Shown here one piece after another: positions 1 through 8,880 of a stretch of DNA of 64,000 bases. Below the pieces are notes generated by a model that was not told the DNA's origin, made no database searches, and saw nothing but the letters and a program-made list of their open reading frames with translations. The number at the start of each line of letters is the position of its first letter. Position 1 is the stretch's first letter. The stretch comes from DATAAZ01 sp036259875. Lineage in GTDB: Bacteria > Actinomycetota > Thermoleophilia > Gaiellales > Gaiellaceae. Where the stretch lies: positions 62,001 to 126,000 of the forward strand of contig DATAAZ010000012.1 in NCBI GenBank assembly GCA_036259875.1, in the 5' to 3' direction. The translations under genes and the position numbers were made by a program.

Positions 1-143
1 ACGGCGGGGCCCGGTCAGCGGACGCCATCGCTCTCATCGCCGAGGCGCGGCGCCGGGCGCTCGCGCGCTTCGGCGTCCGCCTCGAGCCCGAGGTGCAGCT
101 GCTCGGGCGGATCGAGGTGCCGCCGCTCGATCCGGCAGCCTGA
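1..143 (+). CDS. murB: UDP-N-acetylmuramate dehydrogenase, C-terminal end (partial)
   Basis: Only the last 46 codons are in the window, with the reading frame entering at base 3. The visible tail has the FGVRLEPEVQLLG pattern that closes MurB proteins, in which the final helix and strand precede the stop. MurB reduces UDP-GlcNAc-enolpyruvate to UDP-MurNAc in cytoplasmic peptidoglycan precursor synthesis. The following ftsQ and ftsZ genes fit the usual division and cell-wall (dcw) cluster order, which supports the call. The catalytic FAD domain lies outside the window, so the identification rests on the tail motif and the context. Confidence 0.75.
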   Translation, partial: GGARSADAIALIAEARRRALARFGVRLEPEVQLLGRIEVPPLDPAA

Positions 144-217
144 CGCGACCGCTCAAGCGACGAGCCAGCGTTCCGTCGCTGCGTAGGACGGTCGCGTCGC
201 GCGCCGAACACGACCAC

Positions 218-1000
218 ATGCTTCGGCGAGGCACGCTCGTCCTTCCCCGCATGCCTGCGGCTCTGCCTCACCCGAGGCTCTCCCGACGAACGCTCGTCGT
301 CGGGCTGGCGGGAGCCGTCGTCCTCGCGCTCGCGTATGTCGCGGCGCGCGAGACGCCGTTTTTCGCCGTTCGGACGGTCGAGGTGGCCGGCGCCTCGCCC
401 GAGGTCGACGCGCAGGTTCGCGCCGCGCTCGCCTCGGCCGTCGGGACGAGCCTTGTCGCGCTCGACGCCGCGGACGTCGAGGCCCGGGTCGACGCGATCC
501 CGTGGGTCCGGACCGCCCGCGCCGATCGCGCGTTCCCTCATACGCTGTCCGTCCGGGTCCGGCTCGAGCGCGCGCTTGCCGTCATCCGTGACGGCGAGCG
601 CGCCTGGCTCGTGTCCGAGACGGGCCGTGTCCTGACCGAGATGGAGCCGAGCGCGCGCGCGCGGCTGCCCCGGATCCGCACGGAGCCGGTCGGTCCGCTT
701 CGGGTGGGCAGGACGATCGCGGACGGGGCCGTCCGCACGACGCTCTCGGTAGTTCGGGCCATACCGCCGCGCTTCCCGGAGCGCGTCCTGTACGCCGATG
801 TCGCGGGCGGCTCCGCGACGCTCGTTCTGCGGGGTGGCGTCGAACTCCGACTCGGCCCTCCACAGGATGCGGCGCCGAAGCTCCGTGCCGCCGCGGCGGT
901 GCTCGCCGCACTCGAACGGGACGAACGCGAGGCGATCGCCTACGTCGACGTCTCGGTTCCGGAACATACCGTCGTCGGCAAACGCTCAACCTGGACGTAA
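218..1000 (+). CDS. ftsQ: cell division protein FtsQ/DivIB
   Basis: A 260-residue bitopic membrane protein. It has a short basic N-terminus, one membrane segment at about residues 26-45 (LVVGLAGAVVLALAYVAA) and then a POTRA domain beginning with FFAVRTVEVAGAS, as in FtsQ/DivIB. The C-terminal beta domain follows, with the family-like IAYVDVSVPEHTVV near the end. FtsQ acts in the divisome at the septum and recruits FtsB/FtsL. The position between murB and ftsZ fits. The ATG at 218 lacks a clear ribosome-binding site. An in-frame ATG at 251 would remove 11 residues and is an equally possible start. Confidence 0.85.
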   Translation: MLRRGTLVLPRMPAALPHPRLSRRTLVVGLAGAVVLALAYVAARETPFFAVRTVEVAGASPEVDAQVRAALASAVGTSLVALDAADVEARVDAIPWVRTARADRAFPHTLSVRVRLERALAVIRDGERAWLVSETGRVLTEMEPSARARLPRIRTEPVGPLRVGRTIADGAVRTTLSVVRAIPPRFPERVLYADVAGGSATLVLRGGVELRLGPPQDAAPKLRAAAAVLAALERDEREAIAYVDVSVPEHTVVGKRSTWT

Positions 1001-1041
1001 ACGTTGAGGGTTAGCACCGAAAACGCCTGCATTTGAGCGGA

Positions 1042-1071
1042 TTGACAGAGCGCAGCGGGAAGCGTTAGGCT
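1042..1071 (+). promoter_or_regulatory. predicted ftsZ promoter
   Basis: A perfect -35 hexamer TTGACA (1042-1047) is followed after 18 bases by TAGGCT (1066-1071), a -10 with the key T, A and T positions. Transcription would start near 1078, about 24 bases before the ftsZ ATG. It lies in the 101-base gap between ftsQ and ftsZ, where an extra promoter for the abundant FtsZ is common. The -10 match is only partial. Confidence 0.5.
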
Positions 1072-1101
1072 CCTCCGAAACCTCAACCCCCGCTTCAGCC
1101 A

Positions 1102-2163
1102 ATGAGAGATCAGACAGGAAGCTATCTCGCCGTAATCAAGGTCGTCGGGATCGGTGGCGGCGGCTCGAACGCCGTAAACCGGATGGTCGACGCCGGGCTC
1201 AAGGGCGTCGAGTTCATCGCGATCAATACCGACGCGCAGGCCCTCCTCATGTGCGACGCGAACGAGAAGATCACGATCGGCGCGGGAGTGACCCGCGGCC
1301 TCGGCGCGGGCGCGAACCCCGAGGTGGGCCGGGGCGCGGCGATCGAGAGCCGCGACGAGATCAAGGACGCGCTTAAGGGCGCGGACATGGTCTTCGTGAC
1401 CGCCGGCGAGGGCGGTGGCACGGGGACGGGGGGCGCGCCGATCGTTGCCGAGATCGCGCGCGACCTCGGCGCGCTGACGGTCGGGGTCGTCACGCGGCCC
1501 TTCTCCTTCGAAGGGATGAAGCGGGCGGAGCAGGCCCAGCTCGGGATCTCTGAGCTGCAGGACAAGGTGGACACGCTGATCGTCATCCCGAACGATCGCC
1601 TGCTGCAGGTCGTCGAGAAACAAACGAACCTGATGGAGGCGTTTCGCATGGCGGATGACGTGCTCCGCCAAGGCGTGCAGGGGATCACCGACCTGATCAC
1701 CGTCCCCGGCCTTGTAAACCTCGACTTCGCCGACGTGCGAACGATCATGCGCGAGGCTGGGTCGGCGCTCATGGGAATCGGCGAAGCGGACGGACCGAAT
1801 CGGGCTGCAGAGGCGGCGCGCGCGGCGGTCTCGTCGCCGCTGCTCGAAGCGTCGATCGAGGGAGCGACGGGCGTTCTGCTCAACATCAGCGGTGGGCCCG
1901 ACGTCGGCCTCTTCGAGGTGAACGAGGCCGCAGAGGTGGTCACCGGCGCCGCCGACCAGAACGCGAACGTGATCTTCGGCGCCGTGATCGACGAGTCGCT
2001 CGGCGGGTCGGTGCGGGTGACCGTAATCGCGACGGGGTTCGACGCACGCTTCCGGCGCGAGCGGCGTGAGCGGCGCGAGGAGCAGCCGGCCGCCGAGAGC
2101 CCTCGGCAGAGGTTCGACCTCCCGTCCGACGTGCTCGAGGTCCCCTCGTTCCTGCGCGAGTAG
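1102..2163 (+). CDS. ftsZ: cell division protein FtsZ
   Basis: A 353-residue tubulin-like GTPase that forms the Z ring at midcell. The N-terminal [18 protein letters not shown] (residues 11-28), the GTP signature GGGTGTG (104-110) and the T7 catalytic loop NLDFAD (206-211) are all present. The C-terminal tail [14 protein letters not shown] matches the conserved peptide that binds FtsA/SepF-type partners. The linker between core and tail is short and Arg/Glu-rich ([13 protein letters not shown]). The ATG start gives the usual FtsZ N-terminus. Length and motifs are complete. Confidence 0.98.
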   Translation: MRDQTGSYLAVIKVVGIGGGGSNAVNRMVDAGLKGVEFIAINTDAQALLMCDANEKITIGAGVTRGLGAGANPEVGRGAAIESRDEIKDALKGADMVFVTAGEGGGTGTGGAPIVAEIARDLGALTVGVVTRPFSFEGMKRAEQAQLGISELQDKVDTLIVIPNDRLLQVVEKQTNLMEAFRMADDVLRQGVQGITDLITVPGLVNLDFADVRTIMREAGSALMGIGEADGPNRAAEAARAAVSSPLLEASIEGATGVLLNISGGPDVGLFEVNEAAEVVTGAADQNANVIFGAVIDESLGGSVRVTVIATGFDARFRRERRERREEQPAAESPRQRFDLPSDVLEVPSFLRE

Positions 2164-2394
2164 CGGCTTCCGCCGACCCGCGCCCGCACGTGCGACTGTT
2201 CGCCACGCCGCTGGCGCGCTTGCTGCACGAACGCTGAACCACGCGCGCCGCGCGGCCGCCTCCGCTAAACGCCTGAACGGAGTCCCCCTTGGGGAGGCAC
2301 ACGCGAGGACGTCGTCGAGGCGGTCGTCCGGCGCGCGCGCCGGCGCTCACTCGCCCGGTCGGGCGCGAGCCACGAAGTAGGATTGCGCCGCTCC

Positions 2395-3423
2395 GTGCAG
2401 ATTCTTCGCCGCACACCCCTCCACGAGCGGCATGTGGCGCTCGGCGCCCGGCTCGTCCCGTTCGTCGGCTGGGAGATGCCCGTGCAGTACACGTCCATCG
2501 CGGAGGAGCACCATGCCGTCCGGACCGTCGCCGGCGTCTTCGACGTCTCCCACATGGGGCAGCTCGACCTCGACGGCGGGGGTGCTCACGAGTATCTCCA
2601 GGCGCGGCTCTCGAACGACCTCGACCGCATCGGCCTCGGCCAGGCGCAGTACACGCTCCTCACGAACGAGCGGGGCGGCATCGTGGACGACCTGATCGCG
2701 TACCGGCGTGGCGTCGACAGCTACCTGCTCGTTGTGAACGCGTCGAACGTCGAGCCCGACCATCGCGTGCTGAGCGACGCGCGCGACGCCTCGGACGAGT
2801 GGGCGCTCCTCGCGGTCCAGGGCCCCGAGGCCCTGGAGCGGCTCGGGGTCGACGTCGCGCCCTTTACGTTCCGCGAGGAAGAGGTCCTGGGCGTCGACTG
2901 CCTCGTGGCGGGCACGGGCTACACGGGGGAGCGCGGGTGCGAGCTCGGCTGCGACCCCGACGAGGCTCCCCGCCTTTGGGACGCGATCCTCGAGCGCGGC
3001 ATCGTCCCGTGCGGCCTCGGCGCGCGCGACACGCTCCGGCTCGAGGTCTGCTACCCGCTGCACGGGAACGACATCACGCCGGATCGGACGCCGCTCGAGG
3101 CCGGCCTAGGATGGGCGTGCGCGCTCGCCAAGCACTTCACAGGCGTCGAGGTCCTGCGGCGGCAGAAGGAGGAAGGGCCGCCGGAGACGCTCGTCGCGTT
3201 CGTGATGGAGGACAAGGGAATCCCCCGGCAGGGGATGCGGGTTCTCGAGGGCGGCGAGGTGACGTCCGGCACGCTCTCGCCGTCGCTCGGCCAGGCACTC
3301 GGGATGGCGTACGTCGACGCCTCCCGTGCCCAGCCGGGCACGGAGCTCACGATCGACCTGCGCGGAAGGCCGAGACGCGGCCGAATCGTCAAGAAGCCGT
3401 TCTACAAGCGAGAGGAGGGATAG
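2395..3423 (+). CDS. gcvT: aminomethyltransferase, glycine cleavage T-protein
   Basis: T-protein of the glycine cleavage system. It moves the aminomethyl group from lipoyl-GcvH to tetrahydrofolate, giving 5,10-methylene-THF and ammonia. The N-terminal [20 protein letters not shown], the [12 protein letters not shown] segment that carries the catalytic Asp, and the C-terminal barrel all match the family. The GTG at 2395 gives 342 residues and the usual distance to the TPL motif. A TTG at 2383 adds four residues and cannot be excluded. It is the first gene of gcvT-gcvH-gcvPA-gcvPB. The 231 bases upstream contain no recognisable glycine riboswitch. Confidence 0.95.
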   Translation: MQILRRTPLHERHVALGARLVPFVGWEMPVQYTSIAEEHHAVRTVAGVFDVSHMGQLDLDGGGAHEYLQARLSNDLDRIGLGQAQYTLLTNERGGIVDDLIAYRRGVDSYLLVVNASNVEPDHRVLSDARDASDEWALLAVQGPEALERLGVDVAPFTFREEEVLGVDCLVAGTGYTGERGCELGCDPDEAPRLWDAILERGIVPCGLGARDTLRLEVCYPLHGNDITPDRTPLEAGLGWACALAKHFTGVEVLRRQKEEGPPETLVAFVMEDKGIPRQGMRVLEGGEVTSGTLSPSLGQALGMAYVDASRAQPGTELTIDLRGRPRRGRIVKKPFYKREEG

Positions 3424-3427
3424 CAGC

Positions 3428-3823
3428 GTGGCGGCGGAGGAGAGCTACCCGGAGGACCTCAAGTACCACGCCGAGCACGACTGGGCCCGGATCGAGGGCG
3501 ACACGGCGACGCTCGGCATCACCTGGTACGCGCAGGACGCGCTTGGCGAGATCGTCCACTACGAGGCGCCCGAGGCGGGGAGCGCAATCGCAAAGGACGA
3601 GAGCTACGGCGAGGTCGAGTCGGTGAAGGCCGTTTCGGACCTGATCGCGCCGCTCTCCGGCGAGGTGGTCGAGGTCAACGAGGCGCTCGCGGACGCGCCC
3701 GAGACGATCAACGAAGACCCGTACGGCGACGGGTGGTTGATCAAGAACCGCCTCAGCGATCCCGCCGAGGTGGACGACCTCCTCGACCTCGCTGCATACC
3801 GGCAGCTCCTCGAGGAGACGTAG
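3428..3823 (+). CDS. gcvH: glycine cleavage H-protein
   Basis: A 131-residue lipoyl carrier protein that shuttles the aminomethyl intermediate between the P-, T- and L-proteins. The lipoylation lysine is K67 in GEVESVKAVSDL, the canonical ESVKA context. The N-terminal YHAEHDWARIEGDTATLGIT and the late NEDPYGDGWLIK block are also typical. The GTG at 3428 is chosen because a strong AGGAGG (3413-3418) ends nine bases before it, inside the end of gcvT. Open frame exists further upstream but only within gcvT. The four-base gap to gcvT indicates translational coupling. Confidence 0.95.
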   Translation: MAAEESYPEDLKYHAEHDWARIEGDTATLGITWYAQDALGEIVHYEAPEAGSAIAKDESYGEVESVKAVSDLIAPLSGEVVEVNEALADAPETINEDPYGDGWLIKNRLSDPAEVDDLLDLAAYRQLLEET

Positions 3824-3833
3824 CGGGTTGCTC

Positions 3834-5162
3834 ATGCCCCTCCCGTATCTCTCGCTGACGGAGCGCGACCGCGACGAGATGCTCGCCGCCGTCGGCGTCG
3901 CATCTATCGAGGAGCTCTTCCGCGACATCCCAGAGCGCGTCCGATTCCGCAGAGAGCTCGCGCTCGAGCCGCCGCTGGCCGAGCAGGAGATCGTCTCCCA
4001 CCTGGCGGAGCTCGCCGGCCGTAACGCGCATACGGGCGCGGAGCTTTCGTTCCTCGGAGCGGGCATCTACGACCACTACGTCCCGGCGTTCATAGACGCG
4101 ATGTTCTCGCGCGGAGAGTTCCTGACCGCGTACACGCCCTACCAGCCCGAGATGAGCCAGGGCGTCCTGCAGGCCATCTTCGAGTACCAGACGGTGATCT
4201 GCGAGCTGACCGGGATGGACGTCTCGAATGCGTCGGGCTACGACGGCCCCGGGGTGACGGCGGACGCCTGCTACGTCGCGAAGCACGTGACGGGCCGCTC
4301 GAAGGTCGTCCTCTGCGAGACCGTCAATCCACAGGTCCGGCAGGTGGTGAAGACCTACGCGCCGGGCTTTGGCCTGGACATCGTCGAGGTTCCACACCAC
4401 GACGGCGTGACGGATCCAGACGAGCTTCGCGACGCCGCCCGCGACGCCGCGTGCGCCGTCTTCCAGCAGCCGAACTTCTTCGGGTGCCTCGAACCGGCGC
4501 CCGACCTCGCCGCCGCGGCGAGCGACCAGGAAGCGCTTCCGGTCGCGTACGTCGACCCGATCTCGCTCGGTCTCCTCGAGGCGCCGGGAGCATACGGATG
4601 CGCGATCGCCGTCGGAGAGGGTCAGCCGGCGGGCAACTACCAGGCGTACGGCGGGCCGCACTACGGCTTCATCGCGGCGCGGACGGACTACATGCGGCGG
4701 ATGCCCGGGCGGATCGTCGGCGAGACGACTGATCTTGCCGGCCAACGCGGCTACGTCCTCACGCTTCAGACTCGTGAGCAACACATCCGGCGCGAGAAAG
4801 CGACGCACAACATCACGACGAACCAGACGCTCCTCGCGCTCGGCGGTCTCATGTACCTGTCGTGGCTCGGTCCGCAGGGTTTGGGCGAGGTGGGGGAGAC
4901 CTGCCTCGCGCTCGCCGAGTACGCGAAGGAGCGGCTCGACCTCCCGCTTGCGTTTCCCGCCCAGACAACGTTCAAGGAGTTTGCCATCCGGGTCGGACGG
5001 CCTGCGTCGGAGGCGATCCGCGAGGCGCGCCGGCAGGGCGTCCATCCGGGCTACGCGCTCCGCCGCGACTACGCGGGGATGGAGGATGCGCTTCTCGTGT
5101 GCGTCACGGAGAAGAAGACGCGCGAGGACGTCGACCGCCTCGCCGAGGTGCTCGCCGGGTGA
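3834..5162 (+). CDS. gcvPA: glycine dehydrogenase (decarboxylating) subunit 1
   Basis: The N-terminal half of the two-subunit P-protein, a PLP-dependent glycine decarboxylase. It has 442 residues, the usual size for GcvPA. Family blocks are visible: the LPYLSLTERDRDEMLAAVGV start, AYTPYQPEMSQG, ASGYDGPGVTADA, and QAYGGPHYGFIAAR. This subunit lacks the PLP lysine, which is in GcvPB. The ATG at 3834 gives the normal N-terminus. A TTG at 3828, nearer to the GAGGAG at 3812-3817, is an alternative adding two residues. It lies 10 bases after gcvH and is co-transcribed. Confidence 0.95.
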   Translation: MPLPYLSLTERDRDEMLAAVGVASIEELFRDIPERVRFRRELALEPPLAEQEIVSHLAELAGRNAHTGAELSFLGAGIYDHYVPAFIDAMFSRGEFLTAYTPYQPEMSQGVLQAIFEYQTVICELTGMDVSNASGYDGPGVTADACYVAKHVTGRSKVVLCETVNPQVRQVVKTYAPGFGLDIVEVPHHDGVTDPDELRDAARDAACAVFQQPNFFGCLEPAPDLAAAASDQEALPVAYVDPISLGLLEAPGAYGCAIAVGEGQPAGNYQAYGGPHYGFIAARTDYMRRMPGRIVGETTDLAGQRGYVLTLQTREQHIRREKATHNITTNQTLLALGGLMYLSWLGPQGLGEVGETCLALAEYAKERLDLPLAFPAQTTFKEFAIRVGRPASEAIREARRQGVHPGYALRRDYAGMEDALLVCVTEKKTREDVDRLAEVLAG

Positions 5163-5319
5163 TCGGGCTGGCCGCCCGCGTCCGCAGGCGTCGGGGCACC
5201 CCGGCCCACCACCCGCTCTCGAGCGTAACGGCGAAAGACTCGCGCGTGGCGCGGCAGATCGATCACGACCGTGACGGCGCTGTCAACGAGGTTGCACCGG
5301 CACGGAAAGTGTGCGCCCG

Positions 5320-6819
5320 ATGAAGCTCATCTTCGAGAAGAGCCAGCCCGGTCGGCGTGCCTCCACGATCGCGCGCCCGGATCTGCCTATCCCCGAGCTC
5401 CCGGACGACCTACGCCGGAAGCGTCCACCCCGTCTGCCCGAGCTTTCCGAGCCTGAGGTCGTCCGCCACTTCACGGCGCTCGCCGACCGCACGTTCGGCG
5501 TCGACACCGGCTTCTACCCGCTCGGCTCCTGCACGATGAAGCACAACCCGCGCGTCAACGAGCGCGTCGTCAACCTGCCCGGCTTCCGCGATCTGCACCC
5601 GCTCCAGGAGGAGGACGGCGCACAGGGCGCGCTCGAGCTCATGTGGCGCCTGCAGGAGATCCTCGCGGAGGTCGCGGGGCTCGACGCCGTCTCGTTGCAG
5701 CCCGCGGCCGGGAGCCAGGGGGAGCTCACCGGGCTAATGCTCATGCGCGCGTATTTCACCGACCGGGGCCAGGGCGAGCAGCGGACACAGGTTTTCGTCG
5801 CCGACACGGCGCACGGCACGAACCCGGCGAGCGTGACGATGTCGGGCTACGAGCTTCAGAAGGTCGGGACGGACGCGCGCGGGAACCTCGACCTCGAGTT
5901 CCTGCGCGGGCACGTCGACGAGCGGACCGCGGGGCTCATGCTGACGAACCCCTCGACGCTCGGGCTCTTCGACGAGGCGATCGAGGAGGTGGCGCGGATC
6001 TTCCACGACGCCGGCGCGCTCCTCTACTACGACGGCGCGAACCTGAACGCCGTCTGCGGTATCTCCCGGCCGGGCGACATGGGGTTCGACATCGTCCACT
6101 ACAACCTTCACAAGACGTTCTCGCAACCGCACGGCGGCGGGGGGCCCGGCGGCGGCCCGATCGCGGTGCGGGGGATGCTGGAGCCGTTCCTCCCCGTCCC
6201 GGTCGTCGCCCGCGACGGCGACGCGTATCGATTCGACTACGACCGCCCGAAGACGATCGGAAAGGTCCGCGGCTACTACGGGCCGTTCGGGGTCTTCGTC
6301 CGCTCCTACGCGTTCATCCGCTCGTACGGGCCGCACCTCAGAGAGATGTCCGAGGCCGCCGTCCTGAACGCGAACTACCTGCTCGCGCGCCTGCGCGACG
6401 CGTACGACCTGCCGTTCGACCGCCTGTGCATGCACGAGTTCGTCCTCTCCGCCCGCAGCCTGAAGCGTGACCACGGCATCACGGCGCTCGACGTCGCCAA
6501 GCGCCTCATGGACTACGGCTTCCACCCGCCGACGATCTACTTCCCGCTGATCGTCGCCGAGGCGCTCATGATCGAGCCGACGGAGACGGAAGCCAAGGAG
6601 ACGCTCGACGCGTTCGCCGACGCGATGCTCGCGATCGCGCGCGAGGCAGCGGAGAACAAGGAGCTGGTGAAGGAAGCGCCGCACCACCGCCCCGTTGCAC
6701 GGCTCGACGAGGTCAAGGCTGCAAAGCGCGCGATCGTGAAATACGCGTTCGACCAGCATCCGGACGTCCGCGGCGAGCCGGCCGCCGGGGAGGCGATCGA
6801 GGCGCAGAAGGGCGCCTGA
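5320..6819 (+). CDS. gcvPB: glycine dehydrogenase (decarboxylating) subunit 2
   Basis: The PLP-binding subunit of glycine decarboxylase, 499 residues. The MKLIFEKSQPGRRAST start, the YPLGSCTMKHNPRVNE block and the PLP site YNLHKTFSQPHGGGGPG (K265 forms the Schiff base) are all present. It decarboxylates glycine and loads the aminomethyl group on lipoyl-GcvH. The ATG at 5320 is preceded by GGAAAG about ten bases upstream. A GTG at 5311 would add three residues. A 157-base non-coding gap separates it from gcvPA, which is unusual for an otherwise tight operon. No L-protein gene is in the window. Confidence 0.96.
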   Translation: MKLIFEKSQPGRRASTIARPDLPIPELPDDLRRKRPPRLPELSEPEVVRHFTALADRTFGVDTGFYPLGSCTMKHNPRVNERVVNLPGFRDLHPLQEEDGAQGALELMWRLQEILAEVAGLDAVSLQPAAGSQGELTGLMLMRAYFTDRGQGEQRTQVFVADTAHGTNPASVTMSGYELQKVGTDARGNLDLEFLRGHVDERTAGLMLTNPSTLGLFDEAIEEVARIFHDAGALLYYDGANLNAVCGISRPGDMGFDIVHYNLHKTFSQPHGGGGPGGGPIAVRGMLEPFLPVPVVARDGDAYRFDYDRPKTIGKVRGYYGPFGVFVRSYAFIRSYGPHLREMSEAAVLNANYLLARLRDAYDLPFDRLCMHEFVLSARSLKRDHGITALDVAKRLMDYGFHPPTIYFPLIVAEALMIEPTETEAKETLDAFADAMLAIAREAAENKELVKEAPHHRPVARLDEVKAAKRAIVKYAFDQHPDVRGEPAAGEAIEAQKGA

Positions 6820-6823
6820 GGGC

Positions 6824-7066
6824 GTGGGTGCCGATACCGCGATCCTCCTCGTCGGGTTCGGCCTCATGAAGGTGGGGATCGCGGCGGCGATCGTCTGGCT
6901 CGGGGTTCGGAGCGCGGAGCGGCCCGATGACGGCGAGGGGTTCGGCGACGGCGGTCCCAGCGGAGCGCCGCCGCTCTTTCCCGCCCGACGGCGGCGGCGT
7001 CGCCCGCCCGAGCGACACCGGCCGGCCCGCTCGCCCTCGCGCCCGGGTCGCCGCGTTCGCGCGTAG
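6824..7066 (+). CDS. small membrane protein, function unknown
   Basis: An 80-residue protein starting with GTG four bases after the gcvPB stop. It has one clear membrane segment at about residues 6-27 (ILLVGFGLMKVGIAAAIVWL), a short acidic linker and a strongly basic, Arg/Pro-rich tail. I do not recognise a family. The close spacing to gcvPB suggests that it is translated from the same transcript. The hydrophobic segment contains residues a random frame would rarely give, which supports a real gene, but the low-complexity tail is weak evidence. Confidence 0.45.
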   Translation: MGADTAILLVGFGLMKVGIAAAIVWLGVRSAERPDDGEGFGDGGPSGAPPLFPARRRRRRPPERHRPARSPSRPGRRVRA

Positions 7067-7074
7067 GGCCGACG

Positions 7075-7431
7075 GTGCAGGTCCGTTCGCGTGACGTCGC
7101 CGAGCCGTTCACGACCGCCGACGGCTCGACGATCCGCGTTCTCCTCGATGCCGAGCTCGCCGGGGCCCGTAACCAAAGCCTCGCCGAGGCAACCCTCGCG
7201 CCCGGTCAGACGACCGAGCGCCACTACCACGCCGAGACGGAGGAGATCTACCTCGTCCTCACGGGGACGGGCGAGATGGAGGTCGAGCGAGCGCGCCGCC
7301 AGGTAGGGCCCGGTGAGGCCGTCCTCATCCCTCCGGGTGCCTGGCACCAGATCCGCGCGGGCGACGCCGAGCTTCGCTTCCTCTGCTGCTGCGCCCCGCC
7401 CTACCGGCACGAGGACACGTTCTTCGCGTAG
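7075..7431 (+). CDS. cupin domain-containing protein
   Basis: A 118-residue single-domain cupin. Motif 1 reads ERHYHAETEEIYLVLTGTGEME, with the His, His and Glu metal ligands, and motif 2 reads PGEAVLIPPGAWHQI, with the final His. Small cupins bind a metal and act as isomerases, dioxygenases or ligand sensors. The specific substrate cannot be read here. The GTG start lies nine bases after the preceding small membrane protein. A CCGACC/GGTCGG hairpin (7447-7462) follows the stop codon. The C-terminus carries an unusual CCC cluster (FLCCCAPPY). Confidence 0.85.
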   Translation: MQVRSRDVAEPFTTADGSTIRVLLDAELAGARNQSLAEATLAPGQTTERHYHAETEEIYLVLTGTGEMEVERARRQVGPGEAVLIPPGAWHQIRAGDAELRFLCCCAPPYRHEDTFFA

Positions 7432-7446
7432 GGCGGGCGCCCGGCG

Positions 7447-7462
7447 CCGACCACCCGGTCGG
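7447..7462 (+). terminator. hairpin after the cupin gene
   Basis: A six-base perfect stem CCGACC/GGTCGG with an ACCC loop lies 16 bases downstream of the cupin stop, before the separate ribosome-binding site of the next gene. There is no U-tract, so it would be a weak intrinsic terminator or an mRNA-stabilising hairpin. Confidence 0.25.
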
Positions 7463-7517
7463 TGACGTGTCGGGACCGGCCCGGCGGGTAGATCGGGAAA
7501 CGACGAAAGGAGGCGGA

Positions 7518-7769
7518 ATGGCGAAGGATCACGGGCCGTCAGTCAAGGACGACCGGAAATACGAGGCGCTCCGCCGTCAGGGCGCGAGCAAGCCCAAGGC
7601 CGCCCGGATCGCGAACACGGGAAAATCGGCGAGCCGGCGCGGCGGCAAGTCGGGCAAGTACGAGGACTGGTCGAAAGACGACCTGATGAAGAAGGCCAGG
7701 CAGGTCGGGATCGAGGGCCGCTCTCGCATGAACAAGAGCGAGCTCGCCGAGGCGCTGCGGAAGAGCTAG
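7518..7769 (+). CDS. small Lys/Arg-rich protein with Rho-N/SAP-like C-terminus
   Basis: An 83-residue basic protein. The N-terminal part (MAKDHGPSVKDDRKYEALRR) resembles small proteins annotated as DUF7218, a family placed with low certainty. The C-terminal 35 residues (EDWSKDDLMKKARQVGIEG) form the short helix-turn-helix pattern of Rho N-terminal or SAP-like nucleic-acid-binding domains. The ATG at 7518 is fixed by the strong AAAGGAGG at 7506-7513. It may bind DNA or RNA, which is inferred only. Its stop overlaps the stop of a convergent small gene. Confidence 0.8.
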   Translation: MAKDHGPSVKDDRKYEALRRQGASKPKAARIANTGKSASRRGGKSGKYEDWSKDDLMKKARQVGIEGRSRMNKSELAEALRKS

Positions 7770-7984
7770 CGCCGGCGCGTAACCGCGGGGTGCCCCGTCG
7801 TCGCGGCGCACCGCGGACAGCGGTGCTCCGGCCCGTCGGAGTCGCCCGGCGCATCGGTCCGGAGCCACCCGGGCGGCAGCGACCCAGCGGCGGTCCCGTG
7901 CGCGTGGGCGGTGGCGCCGCACGAGCACACGTACTCGATGCAGGCGTACGGAAACGAATCCGCAGTGGCGACTCGAATGCTCAC
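7766..7984 (-). CDS. small zinc-ribbon-like protein
   Basis: A 72-residue protein with a GTG start. The Cys pattern YVCSCGATA (CxC) and EHRCPRCAAT (CxxC), about 38 residues apart, is what a structural zinc site would need. The stretch between them (GTAAGSLPPGWLRTD) is typical of small actinobacterial zinc-ribbon proteins of unknown function. Codon use is that of a real gene, with high G/C at third positions. It converges on the Rho-N-like gene and the two stop codons overlap. No partner gene is apparent. Confidence 0.6.
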   Translation of the reverse strand: MSIRVATADSFPYACIEYVCSCGATAHAHGTAAGSLPPGWLRTDAPGDSDGPEHRCPRCAATTGHPAVTRRR

Positions 7985-8275
7985 GAAGCAGATCCATATT
8001 GCACGACGGTCGGTGTTTCGCCAAGGGACGCGGGCAACCGTGCCGCCTACAGAGGCGGGCGAACCTGGTCGGATGGCCGGTTCGGCGGCCGTTCGAACCA
8101 GCTGCCACTTCGCAAGGGGCGCCGGTCTTGCGTTTCGAGATCGGCCGCAAACTCGCGGATCGCGGCGCCCTCTCGCTCGACGCAGGTGCTTTCGGAGCGC
8201 GCGGGCCGGCGGTTTGGCTCGGACGCGCGCTGACGCGACGAGAGCGCCGCCGCCGCTTGCGCGGGATGCGGCTGT

Positions 8276-8734
8276 CTAACCGGAGGGTTGCACGCTCTGC
8301 TCTAGCACGTCCCTTAGCCTCCGCAAGTCGAAGCGAAGCCGCCGTCGAAAGAGGAGGGTGACGAGCGGATCGGTCACTCTCCCCAGGTAGAGGCCGCCGA
8401 GACCAGGATCGGCTTCGAGGACCCAACGGAAGAGCGTGCGTCCGTCCAGGGGCTCGATGATGTAGCTCCCGCGGGCCTCGATCGGCCCTTGCAAGCGGAT
8501 CGAGGAGCGCGTGCTCGGCTCGTGCTCGGTGACCTCGAAGACCGACTGGATCCGTCGCCCCAGGAACTTGTCCACGGCACGTATTCGCGACCCGACCCGA
8601 ATCGGTCCCTCCGATTCCCGGTGCCTTTCGACCGCCGTCGAGACCCACAGGTGGTCGTTCTCGGGCGTCGTAACGAACGCGAAAACCGTCTCGGGCGGCT
8701 GCTTGATGGCGATCTTCTCTTCCACGCGTGGCAT
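8276..8734 (-). CDS. SRPBCC (polyketide cyclase/START-like) family protein
   Basis: A 152-residue protein with the helix-grip fold pattern of the SRPBCC superfamily. The N-terminal strand and helix read VEEKIAIKQPPETVFAFVTTPENDHLWV. A glycine-rich beta sheet (PIRVGSRIRA, IQSVFEVTEHEP, ARGSYIIEPLDG) follows, and a long C-terminal helix closes the hydrophobic cavity. Such proteins bind small hydrophobic ligands or act as cyclases. The ligand here is unknown. AGGAGG sits five bases before the ATG, which fixes the start. It is a single-gene unit. Confidence 0.85.
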   Translation of the reverse strand: MPRVEEKIAIKQPPETVFAFVTTPENDHLWVSTAVERHRESEGPIRVGSRIRAVDKFLGRRIQSVFEVTEHEPSTRSSIRLQGPIEARGSYIIEPLDGRTLFRWVLEADPGLGGLYLGRVTDPLVTLLFRRRLRFDLRRLRDVLEQSVQPSG

Positions 8735-8864
8735 CGCACCTCCTGCCCTCGCATCGTTGCTGCGACCGTACGCCGCCGACCCCGATGACGCAACCTGCGC
8801 CTCGCGAAGGTAGACGGTTCCGCTAGAAACAGCCGCGCCAGCCCGCTCGGCTACGCGGTTGTCA

Positions 8865-8876
8865 CTACTGGTTCCA
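8865..8876. repeat. left direct repeat, putative attachment site
   Basis: CTACTGGTTCCA is identical to 12214-12225, and the 15-base window matches 14 of 15. Read on the minus strand with the two flanking A bases it gives AAATGGAACCAGTAG, coding K-W-N-Q-stop, the same ending as the intact gene at the other end. It is therefore a duplicated gene 3' end. Confidence 0.55.
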
Positions 8877-8880
8877 TTTC

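Noticed and set aside
2164..2394. Glycine riboswitch before gcvT
   Set aside because: The conserved aptamer blocks are absent; only a short CCCC/GGGG hairpin near 2285 is present.
7911..8361. Two overlapping plus-strand open frames in the gap before the SRPBCC gene
   Set aside because: They have no ribosome-binding site, biased composition and no family sense. The stretch 7985-8275 is left without a gene.
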